Source: Gluconobacter thailandicus F149-1 = NBRC 100600
Lineage (GTDB): Bacteria; Pseudomonadota; Alphaproteobacteria; Acetobacterales; Acetobacteraceae
Assembly (NCBI RefSeq): GCF_000964465.1
Contig: NZ_BANH01000050.1
Coordinates: 1 to 63,461, forward strand
Direction of reading: 5' to 3'
DNA length: 63,461 nucleotides
The notes below the pieces were generated by a model. That model was not told where the DNA came from, did no database searches, and worked only from the letters and a program-made list of their open reading frames with translations. Of the stretch, positions 18,150 to 27,270 are shown in pieces; the stretch's first letter is position 1, and the number at the start of each line of letters is the position of its first letter. The position numbers were made by a program, and so were the translations under genes.

Positions 18150-18569
18150 TCAGTCTTCCAGATCGCGTTTGACTTCCGGAGACCGGAACAACTGATCCAG
18201 TTCCATCGCATTGTCCAGAGCCGTATCCGGCTGGAAATGGATTTCGGGAACAGTCCTGAGCCGAAGCATCTTGGACAGTCCGTTTCGCAGAAAAGGCGCG
18301 ACCCGCTTCAGGGCTGGAAGCACTTCTTCCACATCACTGCGACCCAAACGGGTCACAAAGGCTGTTGCATGACGAAAATCCGGAGAAATCCGAACTTCCG
18401 TCACAGTCACACGAACATCCAGCAGCTCGGGGTCACGGAATTCCGTGCGGGCGAAGATTTCCGCCAGAGCACGGCGAACCTCTTCTGCCACCCTAAGCTG
18501 TCGGGTGCTTGGTCCGTGAGCCGAGACGCCCGCCGGACCCTTCAGGTCATTTCTCGAACGTGAGCTCAA
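18150..18569 (-). CDS. rbfA: Ribosome-binding factor A
   Basis: RbfA is a small KH-like factor needed for late maturation of the 30S subunit and 5'-end processing of 16S rRNA. The protein has the usual [20 protein letters not shown] start, [19 protein letters not shown], and the C-terminal [16 protein letters not shown]-like helix. Two starts compete. A TTG overlapping the infB stop as TTGA gives 139 residues and fits family length; an ATG at 18596 adds nine residues and overlaps infB by 31 bases. I prefer TTG because the same TTGA coupling is used by hemW. The unit ends at the terminator 18109-18145. Confidence 0.9.
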   Translation of the reverse strand: MSSRSRNDLKGPAGVSAHGPSTRQLRVAEEVRRALAEIFARTEFRDPELLDVRVTVTEVRISPDFRHATAFVTRLGRSDVEEVLPALKRVAPFLRNGLSKMLRLRTVPEIHFQPDTALDNAMELDQLFRSPEVKRDLED

Positions 18570-21352
18570 GCCGGGATCACTTCCATCTCGTAGCACTCGA
18601 CGACATCGCCTTCGCGCAGATCATTGTAACCTGCGAAGGAGAGACCGCACTCATAGCCACGAGCCACTTCCTTGACGTCGTCCTTGAAGCGCTTGAGCTG
18701 GCTAAGATCACCCTGATGGATGACCACGTTCTCACGCAGCAGACGCACGCCACAACCACGCTTGACGAGGCCTTCGGTGACATAGCAACCGGCAACCTTG
18801 CCAGTCTTCGTGATGTTGAAGACCTGACGGATTTCCGCATAGCCCAGGAACTTCTCGCGATGCTTGGGCGCAACCTTGCCCTTCACGAGCTGCTCTACGT
18901 CATCCGCCACCTGGTAGATGATGGAGTAGTAGCGGATGTCCACACCTTCGCGCTGCGCCAGCTCACGAGCCTGCGTTGTCGCACGAACGTTGAATGCCAC
19001 AATGATGGCATCGGAAGCCTTGGCCAGCTGAATGTCGCTTTCCGTGATCTGACCGACAGAAGCGTTCAGAACGCGAATTGCAACTTCTTCATGGGCAAGC
19101 TTCTGGACTGTCGTCGCAATTGCTTCAGCGGAACCCTGCACGTCAGCCTTGATGAGAAGGGCAACTTCCTTCTGATCACCGGCCTGAATACGGGCCAGCA
19201 TCTGATCAAGCGTTCCGCGAGCAGCAACCTGGGTTGCAGCCTGCTTGTCCTTGATGACGCGCTGACGAAACTCGCTGATCTCACGGGCACGGGCATCGTT
19301 CTCAACAACAACGAACGGCTCGCCTGCACCAGGAACACCCGTCACACCGAGGATTTCCACCGGCATGGATGGGCCAGCATCCTTGAGCTGACGTCCACGG
19401 TCATCAAGAACCGCACGGACACGTCCCCATTCCGCACCAGCGACAACGATGTCACCCCGGCGAAGGGTGCCCTTCTGAACCAGAACAGAAGCAACAGGGC
19501 CACGTCCACGATCCAGACGGCTTTCGATAACCGTACCTTCAGCCACGCGATCCGGGTTGGCCTTCAGGTCAAGCATTTCAGCCTGCAGAAGAATAGCTTC
19601 TTCCAGCTTGTCCAGACCGGTCCGCTTGAGAGCAGACACTTCGATGTCCTGCGTATCGCCGCCCATGGCTTCCACGACGATTTCGTGGCTGAGCAGTTCC
19701 TGACGGACACGATCCGGATTTGCACCCGGCTTGTCGATCTTGTTGATCGCCACAATGATCGGAGCATTCGCAGCCTTGGCATGCTTGATGGCTTCGATCG
19801 TCTGCGGCATGACGCCGTCATCTGCTGCAACCACCAGCACAACCACGTCCGTCACGGATGCACCGCGAGCACGCATGGAGGTAAATGCCTCATGGCCCGG
19901 CGTATCAATGAAGGTGATCTTCTTACCGGAAGGCGCCGTGACCTGATACGCACCGATGTGCTGCGTAATGCCACCTGCTTCTCCACCCGCCACATCAGCA
20001 GCCCGCAGAGCGTCCAGCAGGGACGTCTTACCATGATCAACATGGCCCATCACGGTAACAACCGGAGCACGTGGCTTCAGGTCTTCCGGACGATCTTCAA
20101 CACCTTCGATACCAATCTCCACGTCGCTTTCAGCAACGCGCTTCACACGATGGCCAAATTCTTCAACGATCAGCTCTGCCGTATCGCCATCGATACTCTG
20201 GGTAGCTGTCGCCATCACGCCCATCTTCATGAGCGACTTGATAACTTCACCCTGACGGGAAGCCATACGATTGGCCAACTCGGCAACCGTAATGGTTTCC
20301 GGCACAATGACATCACGAACAACACGCACCTGATCGGAGCGCAGACGCTCCAGCTCAGCCTGGCGGCGCTCACGGTCACGCTGACGACGGACCGAAGCGA
20401 GTGAACGGGTCTTGCCGTCATCGCCTTCAATCGCTGCACGCACGTCAATACGGCCACTGCGACGATCATTGCCACCCGGGCTCTTGCGCGGAGAAGGCTG
20501 CGTCGAACGACGCTGTGCCGGACCATTCGGGGCGCCACCGCCGCCACTGCGGCGTGCTGGTGCACGACGCTCTTCCTCGCCACCTGCATTCGCAGCAGGT
20601 GAACGCAGATGCAGGGTCTCACCACCGCGCGGCTGAGCCGGAGCAGCAGCCGGGCGAGCCGTCTGAATGGGACGCTCCGGCATAATGGCACGCTCAGCCA
20701 GCGGACGAAGCCGCTGAACCGGCGCAGCGAGTTGAACACCACCGGTTGAATGGTTGCGCGGATCAAGAGGAGCCGCACGTGCAGCTTCTTCAGCTTCCCG
20801 CTCTGCCTGACGTGCAGCGCGCTGGGCTTCTTCCTCAGCGTGGATACGGGCTTCTTCGGCTGTACGGACAGCGTGAAGATCGCGCTCCTTGCGAGCAGCC
20901 TCTTCAGCGGCCTGGGCTTCAGCAGCCAGACGCTGTTCTTCCTCGGCACGACGGGCTGCTTCAGCAGCCGACATGATCTGGATCTTTTCCGCCTCACGAC
21001 GTGCAGCCTCGTCAGCCGCAGCCTTACGCTGTGCTTCGAGGACACGCTGACGCGTTGCAAGTTCCGCAGCCGTCAGGGCACGACCACCAGCGCCAGCACC
21101 GCGACCACCACGTGCACCGCCACCTGCCGGACCACCCGGACCAGAGGCTGCACGCTTTGGCTTGCGAACCTCAACCTGCACGACCTTGGAACGGCCGTGG
21201 CTGAAGCTCTGCCGCACGGAGCCGGCATCCACTGTACGACCAACATCCTTGCGGCCTGCGGGGCGTAGGGACAGGCGGCCGCTCTTGGTCTGTTCGCCGC
21301 CCTGTGATGGGGTCTGTGTTCCGTCCTGGTTGCGCTCGTTGCCGTCGCTCAT
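18566..21352 (-). CDS. infB: Translation initiation factor IF-2
   Basis: This 928-residue GTPase brings fMet-tRNA to the 30S subunit and promotes subunit joining. The N-terminal 390 residues are low complexity: a Gly-rich segment near 75-90, then a long Ala/Glu/Arg-rich charged helix (about 95-200) and a Pro/Arg-rich part. The IF2_N segment follows, then the G domain with [15 protein letters not shown] (G1), DTPGHEAF (G3) and NKIDKPGAN (G4). Domains II to IV end in [20 protein letters not shown]. The start overlaps the ylxR-type gene by four bases and the stop overlaps rbfA. All functional motifs are intact; the long N-terminal region is common in alphaproteobacteria. Confidence 0.97.
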   Translation of the reverse strand: MSDGNERNQDGTQTPSQGGEQTKSGRLSLRPAGRKDVGRTVDAGSVRQSFSHGRSKVVQVEVRKPKRAASGPGGPAGGGARGGRGAGAGGRALTAAELATRQRVLEAQRKAAADEAARREAEKIQIMSAAEAARRAEEEQRLAAEAQAAEEAARKERDLHAVRTAEEARIHAEEEAQRAARQAEREAEEAARAAPLDPRNHSTGGVQLAAPVQRLRPLAERAIMPERPIQTARPAAAPAQPRGGETLHLRSPAANAGGEEERRAPARRSGGGGAPNGPAQRRSTQPSPRKSPGGNDRRSGRIDVRAAIEGDDGKTRSLASVRRQRDRERRQAELERLRSDQVRVVRDVIVPETITVAELANRMASRQGEVIKSLMKMGVMATATQSIDGDTAELIVEEFGHRVKRVAESDVEIGIEGVEDRPEDLKPRAPVVTVMGHVDHGKTSLLDALRAADVAGGEAGGITQHIGAYQVTAPSGKKITFIDTPGHEAFTSMRARGASVTDVVVLVVAADDGVMPQTIEAIKHAKAANAPIIVAINKIDKPGANPDRVRQELLSHEIVVEAMGGDTQDIEVSALKRTGLDKLEEAILLQAEMLDLKANPDRVAEGTVIESRLDRGRGPVASVLVQKGTLRRGDIVVAGAEWGRVRAVLDDRGRQLKDAGPSMPVEILGVTGVPGAGEPFVVVENDARAREISEFRQRVIKDKQAATQVAARGTLDQMLARIQAGDQKEVALLIKADVQGSAEAIATTVQKLAHEEVAIRVLNASVGQITESDIQLAKASDAIIVAFNVRATTQARELAQREGVDIRYYSIIYQVADDVEQLVKGKVAPKHREKFLGYAEIRQVFNITKTGKVAGCYVTEGLVKRGCGVRLLRENVVIHQGDLSQLKRFKDDVKEVARGYECGLSFAGYNDLREGDVVECYEMEVIPA

Positions 21353-22053
21353 AGTTCCGCCTGTTCCTTACTGACCCCTGTGGGGTCTGGGAGTGGACGT
21401 CCTGCCACTCCCGAAAATCTCTCATGTTCGGCGATCAGGCGCTGTGCCAGCGCACCCGGCGCCATCACCGCATAGACCGCCCGGTCCCGGCCGAACGCCG
21501 AAGCCAGGACTCGATCGGGAACTGTCACCACCGGCAGAGAACGCCGGCCCGACACCAGTCTGGAGAACTCGTCCGGACTTGCACTTTCCGAACGGATCAC
21601 CACCCCTGCCCTCCCGGAAGTGAGCCACTCCCGGCACTTCTGAAACCCGCAGACAACCTGCCCCGCTCTGCGGGCCAGACTGACAGCGTCCAACATCCTC
21701 TGTACCAGCCCGGCTTCAACGAGATCTGCCAGACAGTCCGGTACAGACACCTGAGCTTTCGCAGCACGTGCAAAAGCCTGACGGGTGCGGGGGCTATCTA
21801 ACACATCCCGGCTAGCACTCAACCACATTCCCCGACCGGGCAGCTTTGCCGCCAGATCTGGCACAACCCGGTTCTCCGGGCTGACCACGAAACGGATCAT
21901 GCTTTCAGGCGGCCTCTGCTCTCGACTTACGAGGCAGCGCCGCTCTGAACTGCGGCGCCCTAGAGCACCGCGAACGGGACCATTATCAGTATCAGAAATA
22001 TCAGACGTCGGTCGACTCCCCGTCCTGCTTGCCGGCTTCAGCCGATTCGTCAC
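21349..22053 (-). CDS. YlxR (DUF448)/L7Ae-type RNA-binding protein
   Basis: The protein combines an N-terminal YlxR domain (from [20 protein letters not shown] through [13 protein letters not shown]) with a C-terminal L7Ae-like module (from [20 protein letters not shown] to the [12 protein letters not shown] region). This fusion is common between nusA and infB in alphaproteobacteria and is annotated as an RNA-binding or nucleic-acid-binding protein. The start is uncertain: no ATG lies between the nusA stop and the YlxR domain. A GTG at 22053 inside the nusA 3' end gives about 234 residues and is my choice; a TTG two codons earlier or ATGs further up are possible. The stop overlaps the infB start (ATGA). 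Confidence 0.85.
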   Translation of the reverse strand: MTNRLKPASRTGSRPTSDISDTDNGPVRGALGRRSSERRCLVSREQRPPESMIRFVVSPENRVVPDLAAKLPGRGMWLSASRDVLDSPRTRQAFARAAKAQVSVPDCLADLVEAGLVQRMLDAVSLARRAGQVVCGFQKCREWLTSGRAGVVIRSESASPDEFSRLVSGRRSLPVVTVPDRVLASAFGRDRAVYAVMAPGALAQRLIAEHERFSGVAGRPLPDPTGVSKEQAEL

Positions 22054-23548
22054 CTTCAAACCAGTGGGCTCGGGCAGCCATAATGACTTCGTTTGCGGCG
22101 TCTTCATCCATGGCATCGGCGCCAAGAATGTCCACAAGTTCATCACCTGCCAGATCTGCCAGATCGTCGAGCGTTTTCACGCCCTTCTCTCCCAGCGTCA
22201 CAAGCATCTGGTTCGTGAAGACTCCAAGATCAACAATATCGTCTGTCACACCAAGCGCCTTGCGCTTGTCGTCCAGCTCCTGCTCCTTGCCTGCCAGATA
22301 CTCGTTTGCACGCAGCATCAGCTCTTCGGCAACACTCTCGTCGAAGCCTTCGATATCATGCAGTTCACCCGGGTCCGTATAGGCCAGTTCCTCAATGGAA
22401 TGGAAGCCTTCCGTGACCAGCAGGCTTGCAATCACATCATCCACGTCGAGAGAATCAACAAAGAGACCCGTACGCTTGCGGAACTCTTCCTGACGGCGCT
22501 CCGATTCCTCGGCTTCCGTCAGGATATCGATATCCCAGCGTGTCAGCTGGCTGGCCAGACGCACGTTTTGGCCACGACGACCAATGGCAAGCGAAAGCTG
22601 CTCATCCGGCACCACGACTTCAACACGTCCAGCGTCCTCGTCCATCACCACCTTGCTGACTTCAGCAGGAGCAAGGGCGTTCACCACGAATGTGGCGGCC
22701 TGCGGGCTCCAGGGAATAATGTCGATCTTTTCGCCCTGCAGCTCTGCCACAACAGCCTGAACGCGGGAACCACGCATACCAACGCAGGCACCGACCGGAT
22801 CAATGGCGGCATCGCGGGAAATCACAGCCATCTTGGCACGCGATCCGGGATCACGGGCAACAGCCTTGATCTCGATGATGCCATCATAGATTTCTGGCAC
22901 TTCCTGGGCAAACAGCTTTGCAAGGAAAGCCGGATGCGTCCGGGACAGGAAGATCTGCGGTCCGCGCGGCTCGTCACGTACATCATAGATATAGGCACGA
23001 ATGCGATCGGAGTTACGGAAAGCCTCACGCGGGATCAGTTCGTCACGACGCAGAAGGCCTTCGGCACTGCCGATCTCGACCATCATGTTGCCGTACTCGG
23101 TCCGCTTGACGGTACCGTTGACGATCTCGCCTACGCGATCCTTGAATTCGTTATACTGGCGCTTGCGCTCATACTCACGGACGCGCTGCACGATGACCTG
23201 CTTGGCCGTCTGGGCAGCAATACGCCCGAAATCGATTGGAGGCAGCGGATCGACGAGATGCTCGCCAATCTGGATTTCCGGCTGAAACTTGCGTGCGATG
23301 TGAATGGGGATCTGCGTGTCCTCATTCTCCACCTGCTCAACAGCTTCCGTCCAGCGGCTGAGGCGAACTTCGCCCGTCTTGCGGTCGATGGTCGCGCGAA
23401 TATCCTTCTCGTGACCATACTTTGCACGGCCGGCCTTCTGAATGGCCTGCTCCATCGCTTCCAGCACTTCCTCGCGGTCGATGTTCTTCTCGCGCGAGAC
23501 TGCGTCTGCGACCAGCAGCAGTTCAGGGCGGATAACAGATGTGTCCAT
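22001..23548 (-). CDS. nusA: Transcription elongation/termination factor NusA
   Basis: NusA binds RNA polymerase and nascent RNA, and modulates pausing, termination and antitermination. This 515-residue protein has the N-terminal polymerase-binding domain (about 1-130), an S1 domain (about 135-200), and two KH domains; the first shows [17 protein letters not shown] and the second includes [19 protein letters not shown]-terminal helix-hairpin-helix/acidic-repeat part runs from about 360 ([19 protein letters not shown] and [15 protein letters not shown]). GGAGG lies nine bases before the ATG. It follows rimP by 34 bases in the usual order. The acidic tail is typical of proteobacterial NusA. Confidence 0.97.
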   Translation of the reverse strand: MDTSVIRPELLLVADAVSREKNIDREEVLEAMEQAIQKAGRAKYGHEKDIRATIDRKTGEVRLSRWTEAVEQVENEDTQIPIHIARKFQPEIQIGEHLVDPLPPIDFGRIAAQTAKQVIVQRVREYERKRQYNEFKDRVGEIVNGTVKRTEYGNMMVEIGSAEGLLRRDELIPREAFRNSDRIRAYIYDVRDEPRGPQIFLSRTHPAFLAKLFAQEVPEIYDGIIEIKAVARDPGSRAKMAVISRDAAIDPVGACVGMRGSRVQAVVAELQGEKIDIIPWSPQAATFVVNALAPAEVSKVVMDEDAGRVEVVVPDEQLSLAIGRRGQNVRLASQLTRWDIDILTEAEESERRQEEFRKRTGLFVDSLDVDDVIASLLVTEGFHSIEELAYTDPGELHDIEGFDESVAEELMLRANEYLAGKEQELDDKRKALGVTDDIVDLGVFTNQMLVTLGEKGVKTLDDLADLAGDELVDILGADAMDEDAANEVIMAARAHWFEGDESAEAGKQDGESTDV

Positions 23549-23582
23549 CAGATCGGACCTCCAGCCAGCATGAGACGGGTCA

Positions 23583-24197
23583 TTAGTTCTTCTTCCCCGG
23601 CTTCTTCGGATTCAGTTTCGGAACGCGGGGCGTATCGCCATCGCTTTCCTCGTCGGACGAAACGCCTGACAGGGCAGCACTCGCCTCGATCAGGGCATCC
23701 GTCAGCACCAGACGAGCTTTGCGGACTTCCGTCAGCGGCAGCTCTGCCTCGGTACCGTCATCCAGACGGATAACACCTTTGCCATCTCGCGCGCCCATCA
23801 CCGTTCCGGAAAAGCGGCGACGGCCATTCAGCGGCACGTCAAGTTCGGCTTTGGCCAGATGGCCAGCGAATCGGTCCCAGTCCTTGGCGCGGGTCAGCGG
23901 GCGATCAATCCCTGCGGACGACACTTCCAGCATCCATGCGCCAGGAATTGGATCATCGACGTCAAGGATCGCGCCCACGGCGTGACTGATCTGCTCGCAA
24001 TCATCCACGGAAATCAGGGAGCCGTTTGCACGGTCTGCCATAATCTGGATGGTCGGGGTATCCCGCCCGAGAACGGAAAGGCGGACGAGCTCGTAGCCCA
24101 GATCCGCCAGGGTCGGCGCGATCCGCTCCGCAATACGGGCTTCAAGACCCGTCAGATGGGGCAGTTCGATACCGGAAGATGTGTTCTGTTGAGGCAA
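23583..24197 (-). CDS. rimP: Ribosome maturation factor RimP
   Basis: RimP helps assemble the 30S subunit. The protein (204 residues) has the two-domain layout: an N-terminal alpha-beta domain opening [35 protein letters not shown] in the middle with SSAGIDRPL, and a C-terminal SH3-like barrel with [19 protein letters not shown] charged C-terminal tail rich in Pro, Lys and Glu follows. The start is a TTG without a visible ribosome site, and a terminator-like hairpin ends only a few bases upstream of it. No better start exists in frame before the conserved part. It leads the rimP-nusA-ylxR-infB-rbfA unit. Confidence 0.93.
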   Translation of the reverse strand: MPQQNTSSGIELPHLTGLEARIAERIAPTLADLGYELVRLSVLGRDTPTIQIMADRANGSLISVDDCEQISHAVGAILDVDDPIPGAWMLEVSSAGIDRPLTRAKDWDRFAGHLAKAELDVPLNGRRRFSGTVMGARDGKGVIRLDDGTEAELPLTEVRKARLVLTDALIEASAALSGVSSDEESDGDTPRVPKLNPKKPGKKN

Positions 24198-24200
24198 GAC

Positions 24201-24226
24201 AAAAAAGGCGGCCCGTCAGGGCCACC
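24201..24226 (-). terminator. Intrinsic terminator (candidate attenuator) in the rimP leader
   Basis: GGcGGCCC (24207-24214) pairs with GGGCCaCC (24219-24226) around a four-base loop, with one mismatch. On the minus strand the stem is followed at once by six T residues, then four bases later by the rimP start codon. No minus-strand gene ends upstream, so it acts in the leader of the rimP-nusA operon. Confidence 0.75.
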
Positions 24227-24260
24227 CCCCGAAAAAGCGGAAGATGAATGGAATGACATC

Positions 24261-24289
24261 TATTTAGGCCTTCACTCCCCTCAATGCAA
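24261..24289 (-). promoter_or_regulatory. Sigma-70-type promoter for rimP-nusA
   Basis: On the minus strand TTGCAT (24289-24284) is followed after 17 bases by TAAATA (24266-24261). Start of transcription would fall near 24254 and leave a leader of about 57 bases that contains the terminator-like hairpin. Spacing and hexamers are good; the site is not otherwise proven. Confidence 0.55.
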
Positions 24290-24397
24290 GTACAAGCACA
24301 GGGAAGCTGCCATGCAGGGATTCGAAAGATTTGTTTACATTTATCCGTGCTCGGAATGCTTGCCTTGAGAGGCCTGTCGGAGTGAGATGACTATCCA

Positions 24398-24994
24398 ATG
24401 ACAGTCCAGCCCGAGCCTAAACCCCAACTCCTCCCCAAACAGGAAACGTCTCGCAGTCATTCACTCTGGGCGGGGGGAACACTTCTGGCCGTTGCATCCA
24501 TTGGTGCAGGAGCCTTTTTCTTCACTCATTCGACCCCGGCAACGGCTGCACTCTCCTCAACCTCGGGAAACCCGACCGCGAGCGCGGCGTCCACGTTTCA
24601 GGCGAATGCCCAGCTTTCCATGATTGCTCCCGGAGATGCTCCCAAAGCCTTGGCCGGCACCAGTTTCACGGAAGAGCAGAAAAGCCGCATCATGGCCGCC
24701 GTCCAGCGCGGCGACATGCGCCTGGTGGAAATGCCCGTCCTTGATGGCGCAGGCGTTACAGGGCAGACCATTGATGTTACAGTGTCAGGACTGACACAGC
24801 GTATTGTTCTGACAGGACAGTTCCAGCGCCTGGTGCTTCCAATTGCGGAAGCAGCTCAGGTCACTATCGATCCCGTTACCATGCCTCATACTCCTGCCCT
24901 TATTATCGGAGCCATGACGGCTCTCGGCCCCGAAGCACTCCCGAGCCTGACTGCGCTAAACCAGCGTATCGTGCTTGACGTCATCGTTCAGTAA
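24398..24994 (+). CDS. Unknown membrane-anchored protein, first gene of the Clp-like unit
   Basis: I do not recognise this 198-residue protein. A short cytoplasmic segment rich in Pro and Gln is followed by one hydrophobic helix (about 24-45, ALLAVASIGAGAFFF-like). Then comes a Ser/Thr/Ala linker and a soluble domain of about 130 residues, presumably periplasmic. The soluble part contains FTEEQKSRIMAAVQRGDMRLVEM and a repeated pattern of short beta-like stretches. Its 3' end lies 10 bases before the next start (or overlaps, if that gene uses an earlier TTG). With the third gene also single-span, the unit looks like a membrane complex. It is divergent from rimP. Confidence 0.65.
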   Translation: MTVQPEPKPQLLPKQETSRSHSLWAGGTLLAVASIGAGAFFFTHSTPATAALSSTSGNPTASAASTFQANAQLSMIAPGDAPKALAGTSFTEEQKSRIMAAVQRGDMRLVEMPVLDGAGVTGQTIDVTVSGLTQRIVLTGQFQRLVLPIAEAAQVTIDPVTMPHTPALIIGAMTALGPEALPSLTALNQRIVLDVIVQ

Positions 24995-25004
24995 AGGCTT
25001 CCCG

Positions 25005-26276
25005 GTGTTCAAGTCGCTCGTCCCCATGCTCAACCGGGCCATGCCACTCATGATGGCAGCCTTTCTGATTCTGGCGGTTATTCAGGTCGCCGTCATGCTA
25101 CATCTGTCCCTGGACGGACTCTGGCGAGCCATAGACTGGATGCGCCCTGCCTATCTCCCCCTTGCAGGGACAGGCGCCGCGTTGACCGCTCTGGGCCTGA
25201 CCTACGAAACATCTGCTGAAAAACTGGCGCGCCGTGGGCTGCGTCGGAGGAAAGGTTTGATCATGGACGTTCTCAGCCGGCTGACCAATCGCGGCGCCCT
25301 CGAGGAACTCATGGCCCGCGAGCAGCGCGAAACCGTTATCGATGCGGAAGAGCTGGCCGCCTCCCTCCGTGCCAGAGTCATCGGACAGGACCGCGTTTGC
25401 GAAGATATTGCCCAGCAGCTTCGCAGGCGTCTGGCTCTTCAGGTGCGTGGAAAACCTGTCGGCATCTTCCTTCTGGCTGGCCCTCCGGGAACAGGAAAGA
25501 CCTATCTGGCCAAGCAGATTGCAAAGCAGATGGAACGTCCGCTTCTGCATTTCGACATGACGCAGATGTCCAGCCCTCATGCAGCAACCCAGCTTTTCGG
25601 CTCCCCGAAAGGCTATGTAGGTTCTGACACGTTCGGCAAACTGACGGGCGGCCTCAAGGACCAGCCGGATGCCGTGGTGCTCCTGGATGAAATCGAGAAA
25701 GCCCATCCGGATGTCTTCAAGAAGTTCCTGACCGCCTGGAACGACGGCCATGTCACGGAAGCATCCACGGGTGAACAGGTATCCACCACACGCGCTATCT
25801 TCATGCTGACCTCCAACATCGCAACCGATGCCCTGACAGAAATTGCAGACCGGCTTGAAAACGAGCCGGACAAGATGCGAGCCGAGTCCGTTGAAGCCCT
25901 CAAACGGGCTGGGTTCGCTCCGGAAGTCCTGAACCGCCTTGACCGCATTTTCGTCTTCCGCGCTCTAAGAGGGCTGGATCTGGCACGCGTTGCGGCTCTG
26001 GAAATCGAAGCCATGATCGAAAGCTACGGTCTCCATGTCGAGACAGGCGGCATTGATGCCGCCCTGCTCTTCCAGGTCATGGTAAAGCAGAAAAACCTTG
26101 GAACCGGAGCCAGCGCCCGCGATCTGGTGCGTTCCATTGAGGATATGGTTAGCGAAAGTCTGATTGTCGCCCGTCAGCAGGGCGCGAAAATGGTTCGCCT
26201 GACCGCCGGGGAAGAAGGGGTTACGGCCGAAATTTCCAAGGATGCCGATGTCCAGCTCGGCCGCCTGAGCCACTGA
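25005..26276 (+). CDS. Membrane-anchored Clp-type AAA+ ATPase
   Basis: This protein (423 residues from the preferred GTG) has two predicted membrane helices in its first 70 residues. A linker precedes a single AAA+ module of the ClpA/ClpB second-domain type. Visible motifs: RVIGQDRVCEDIA entry, Walker A GPPGTGKT, LFGSPKGYVG pore-loop region, Walker B VVLLDEIEKAH, sensor-1 LTSN and LNRLDRIFVF with the arginine finger. A C-terminal small domain follows. No IGF/IGL-type ClpP-binding tripeptide is seen, so it may unfold proteins without ClpP. The GTG has AAAGG upstream; a TTG at 24975 and an ATG at 25026 are alternatives. It is three bases from the next gene. Confidence 0.8.
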   Translation: MFKSLVPMLNRAMPLMMAAFLILAVIQVAVMLHLSLDGLWRAIDWMRPAYLPLAGTGAALTALGLTYETSAEKLARRGLRRRKGLIMDVLSRLTNRGALEELMAREQRETVIDAEELAASLRARVIGQDRVCEDIAQQLRRRLALQVRGKPVGIFLLAGPPGTGKTYLAKQIAKQMERPLLHFDMTQMSSPHAATQLFGSPKGYVGSDTFGKLTGGLKDQPDAVVLLDEIEKAHPDVFKKFLTAWNDGHVTEASTGEQVSTTRAIFMLTSNIATDALTEIADRLENEPDKMRAESVEALKRAGFAPEVLNRLDRIFVFRALRGLDLARVAALEIEAMIESYGLHVETGGIDAALLFQVMVKQKNLGTGASARDLVRSIEDMVSESLIVARQQGAKMVRLTAGEEGVTAEISKDADVQLGRLSH

Positions 26277-26279
26277 TCC

Positions 26280-27203
26280 ATGACAGCATTTGGTCGACTC
26301 TGGCGCCGCGCGCCACTCTGGCGCACAAGCCTTTTCGTCATGGTGGGCGGGCTTGGAATGGCAACCTTTTTTCCTACCCCCACCCTCAAAAAGCATCTTC
26401 CATGGCTGCCGGGCAAAGCCCTCGGCGTCAGCCCTGCGCCTACACAATCCGGACAGGGAAATGGCAGCGGCACGCCGGGCAATAGTCCTGATAGTGTGAC
26501 GGCCCCCGATCCCGCCATCACCCAACAGGGCGGATTGCATCTGGCCGGACGCATCATTCCGCTTCCAGTCGGAGAATGGCACCCCATTCTGGCAGCCCGC
26601 ACCGGGCCACATGGCGAGATTTCCCAACAGATTCTGGCCAGAACATCCCTCGGCGTCGTTTCGGGCGTGATAGTCGTGGAAGCCAGCCAGCAGCCTCTGC
26701 CGCCTCAGGCAGTGGATGATCTGGAACGCCCCTGTCATGATGACCGGAACTATGCGTCTCACATTGTGGAAAAACAGGGCGCGGTGGAAGAATGCGCCTA
26801 TATTGGCAATGCAGTCATCCTGCCCGGCTCCCCCAACGGCAGCCCGTTTGTGAGCGCGGGTTTTGACCGGATGAGTACACTGGGTTTTCCCATCCCGCCG
26901 CTCATGATCGCGCTTGGATGGTATCATGCCGCTGTTCAAGGCACTCAGGGCGTCCAGATAGAAGCTGTTGAAACTCTGATTGCCCCAATCGAACCCGGCT
27001 CACGCCAACTTCTGGCTCCTCTGCCCGTCTGGACGAAAGACGGCATCAAAACCAATCCGGCCGCGGAAAAATTCATTTCCGATGTCAAGGCATGGATGCC
27101 GGGATGGACAGATCTGGTCCGCAAGGGTTTCGACGGCAAGCTGGATGCGAATGCGATCCCCATCGCCCCCACCAGAGATCCATCCGCTCCCCAAGCACCC
27201 TAA
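26280..27203 (+). CDS. Unknown single-span protein, third gene of the Clp-like unit
   Basis: I do not recognise this 307-residue protein. A basic N-terminus and one hydrophobic stretch (about 14-32, SLFVMVGGLGMATFF) suggest an anchor or uncleaved signal. A Gly/Ser/Pro-rich linker (about 48-80) then leads to a soluble domain of roughly 220 residues. That domain has Cys residues in LERPCHDDRNY and AVEECAYIG, which could form a disulphide in the periplasm. The C-terminus is Pro-rich. It begins three bases after the AAA+ gene stop, so the three genes form a tight operon. Related function is inferred from that coupling alone. Confidence 0.65.
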   Translation: MTAFGRLWRRAPLWRTSLFVMVGGLGMATFFPTPTLKKHLPWLPGKALGVSPAPTQSGQGNGSGTPGNSPDSVTAPDPAITQQGGLHLAGRIIPLPVGEWHPILAARTGPHGEISQQILARTSLGVVSGVIVVEASQQPLPPQAVDDLERPCHDDRNYASHIVEKQGAVEECAYIGNAVILPGSPNGSPFVSAGFDRMSTLGFPIPPLMIALGWYHAAVQGTQGVQIEAVETLIAPIEPGSRQLLAPLPVWTKDGIKTNPAAEKFISDVKAWMPGWTDLVRKGFDGKLDANAIPIAPTRDPSAPQAP

Positions 27204-27270
27204 GGACCCTCTCGAAGCAGGATAGGGATAGGCACGGGCCACTTCAGGGGGATCAACACGTCCGCGGGTA

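Noticed and set aside
18509-20404. Long plus-strand frame of about 630 codons opposite infB
   Set aside because: It is antisense to an unmistakable IF-2 gene and its residues have no family character; long antisense frames are expected in G+C-rich coding DNA.
21785-23773. Plus-strand frame of about 660 codons opposite nusA
   Set aside because: It is a shadow of NusA and its 5' neighbour; no motif or ribosome site supports it.
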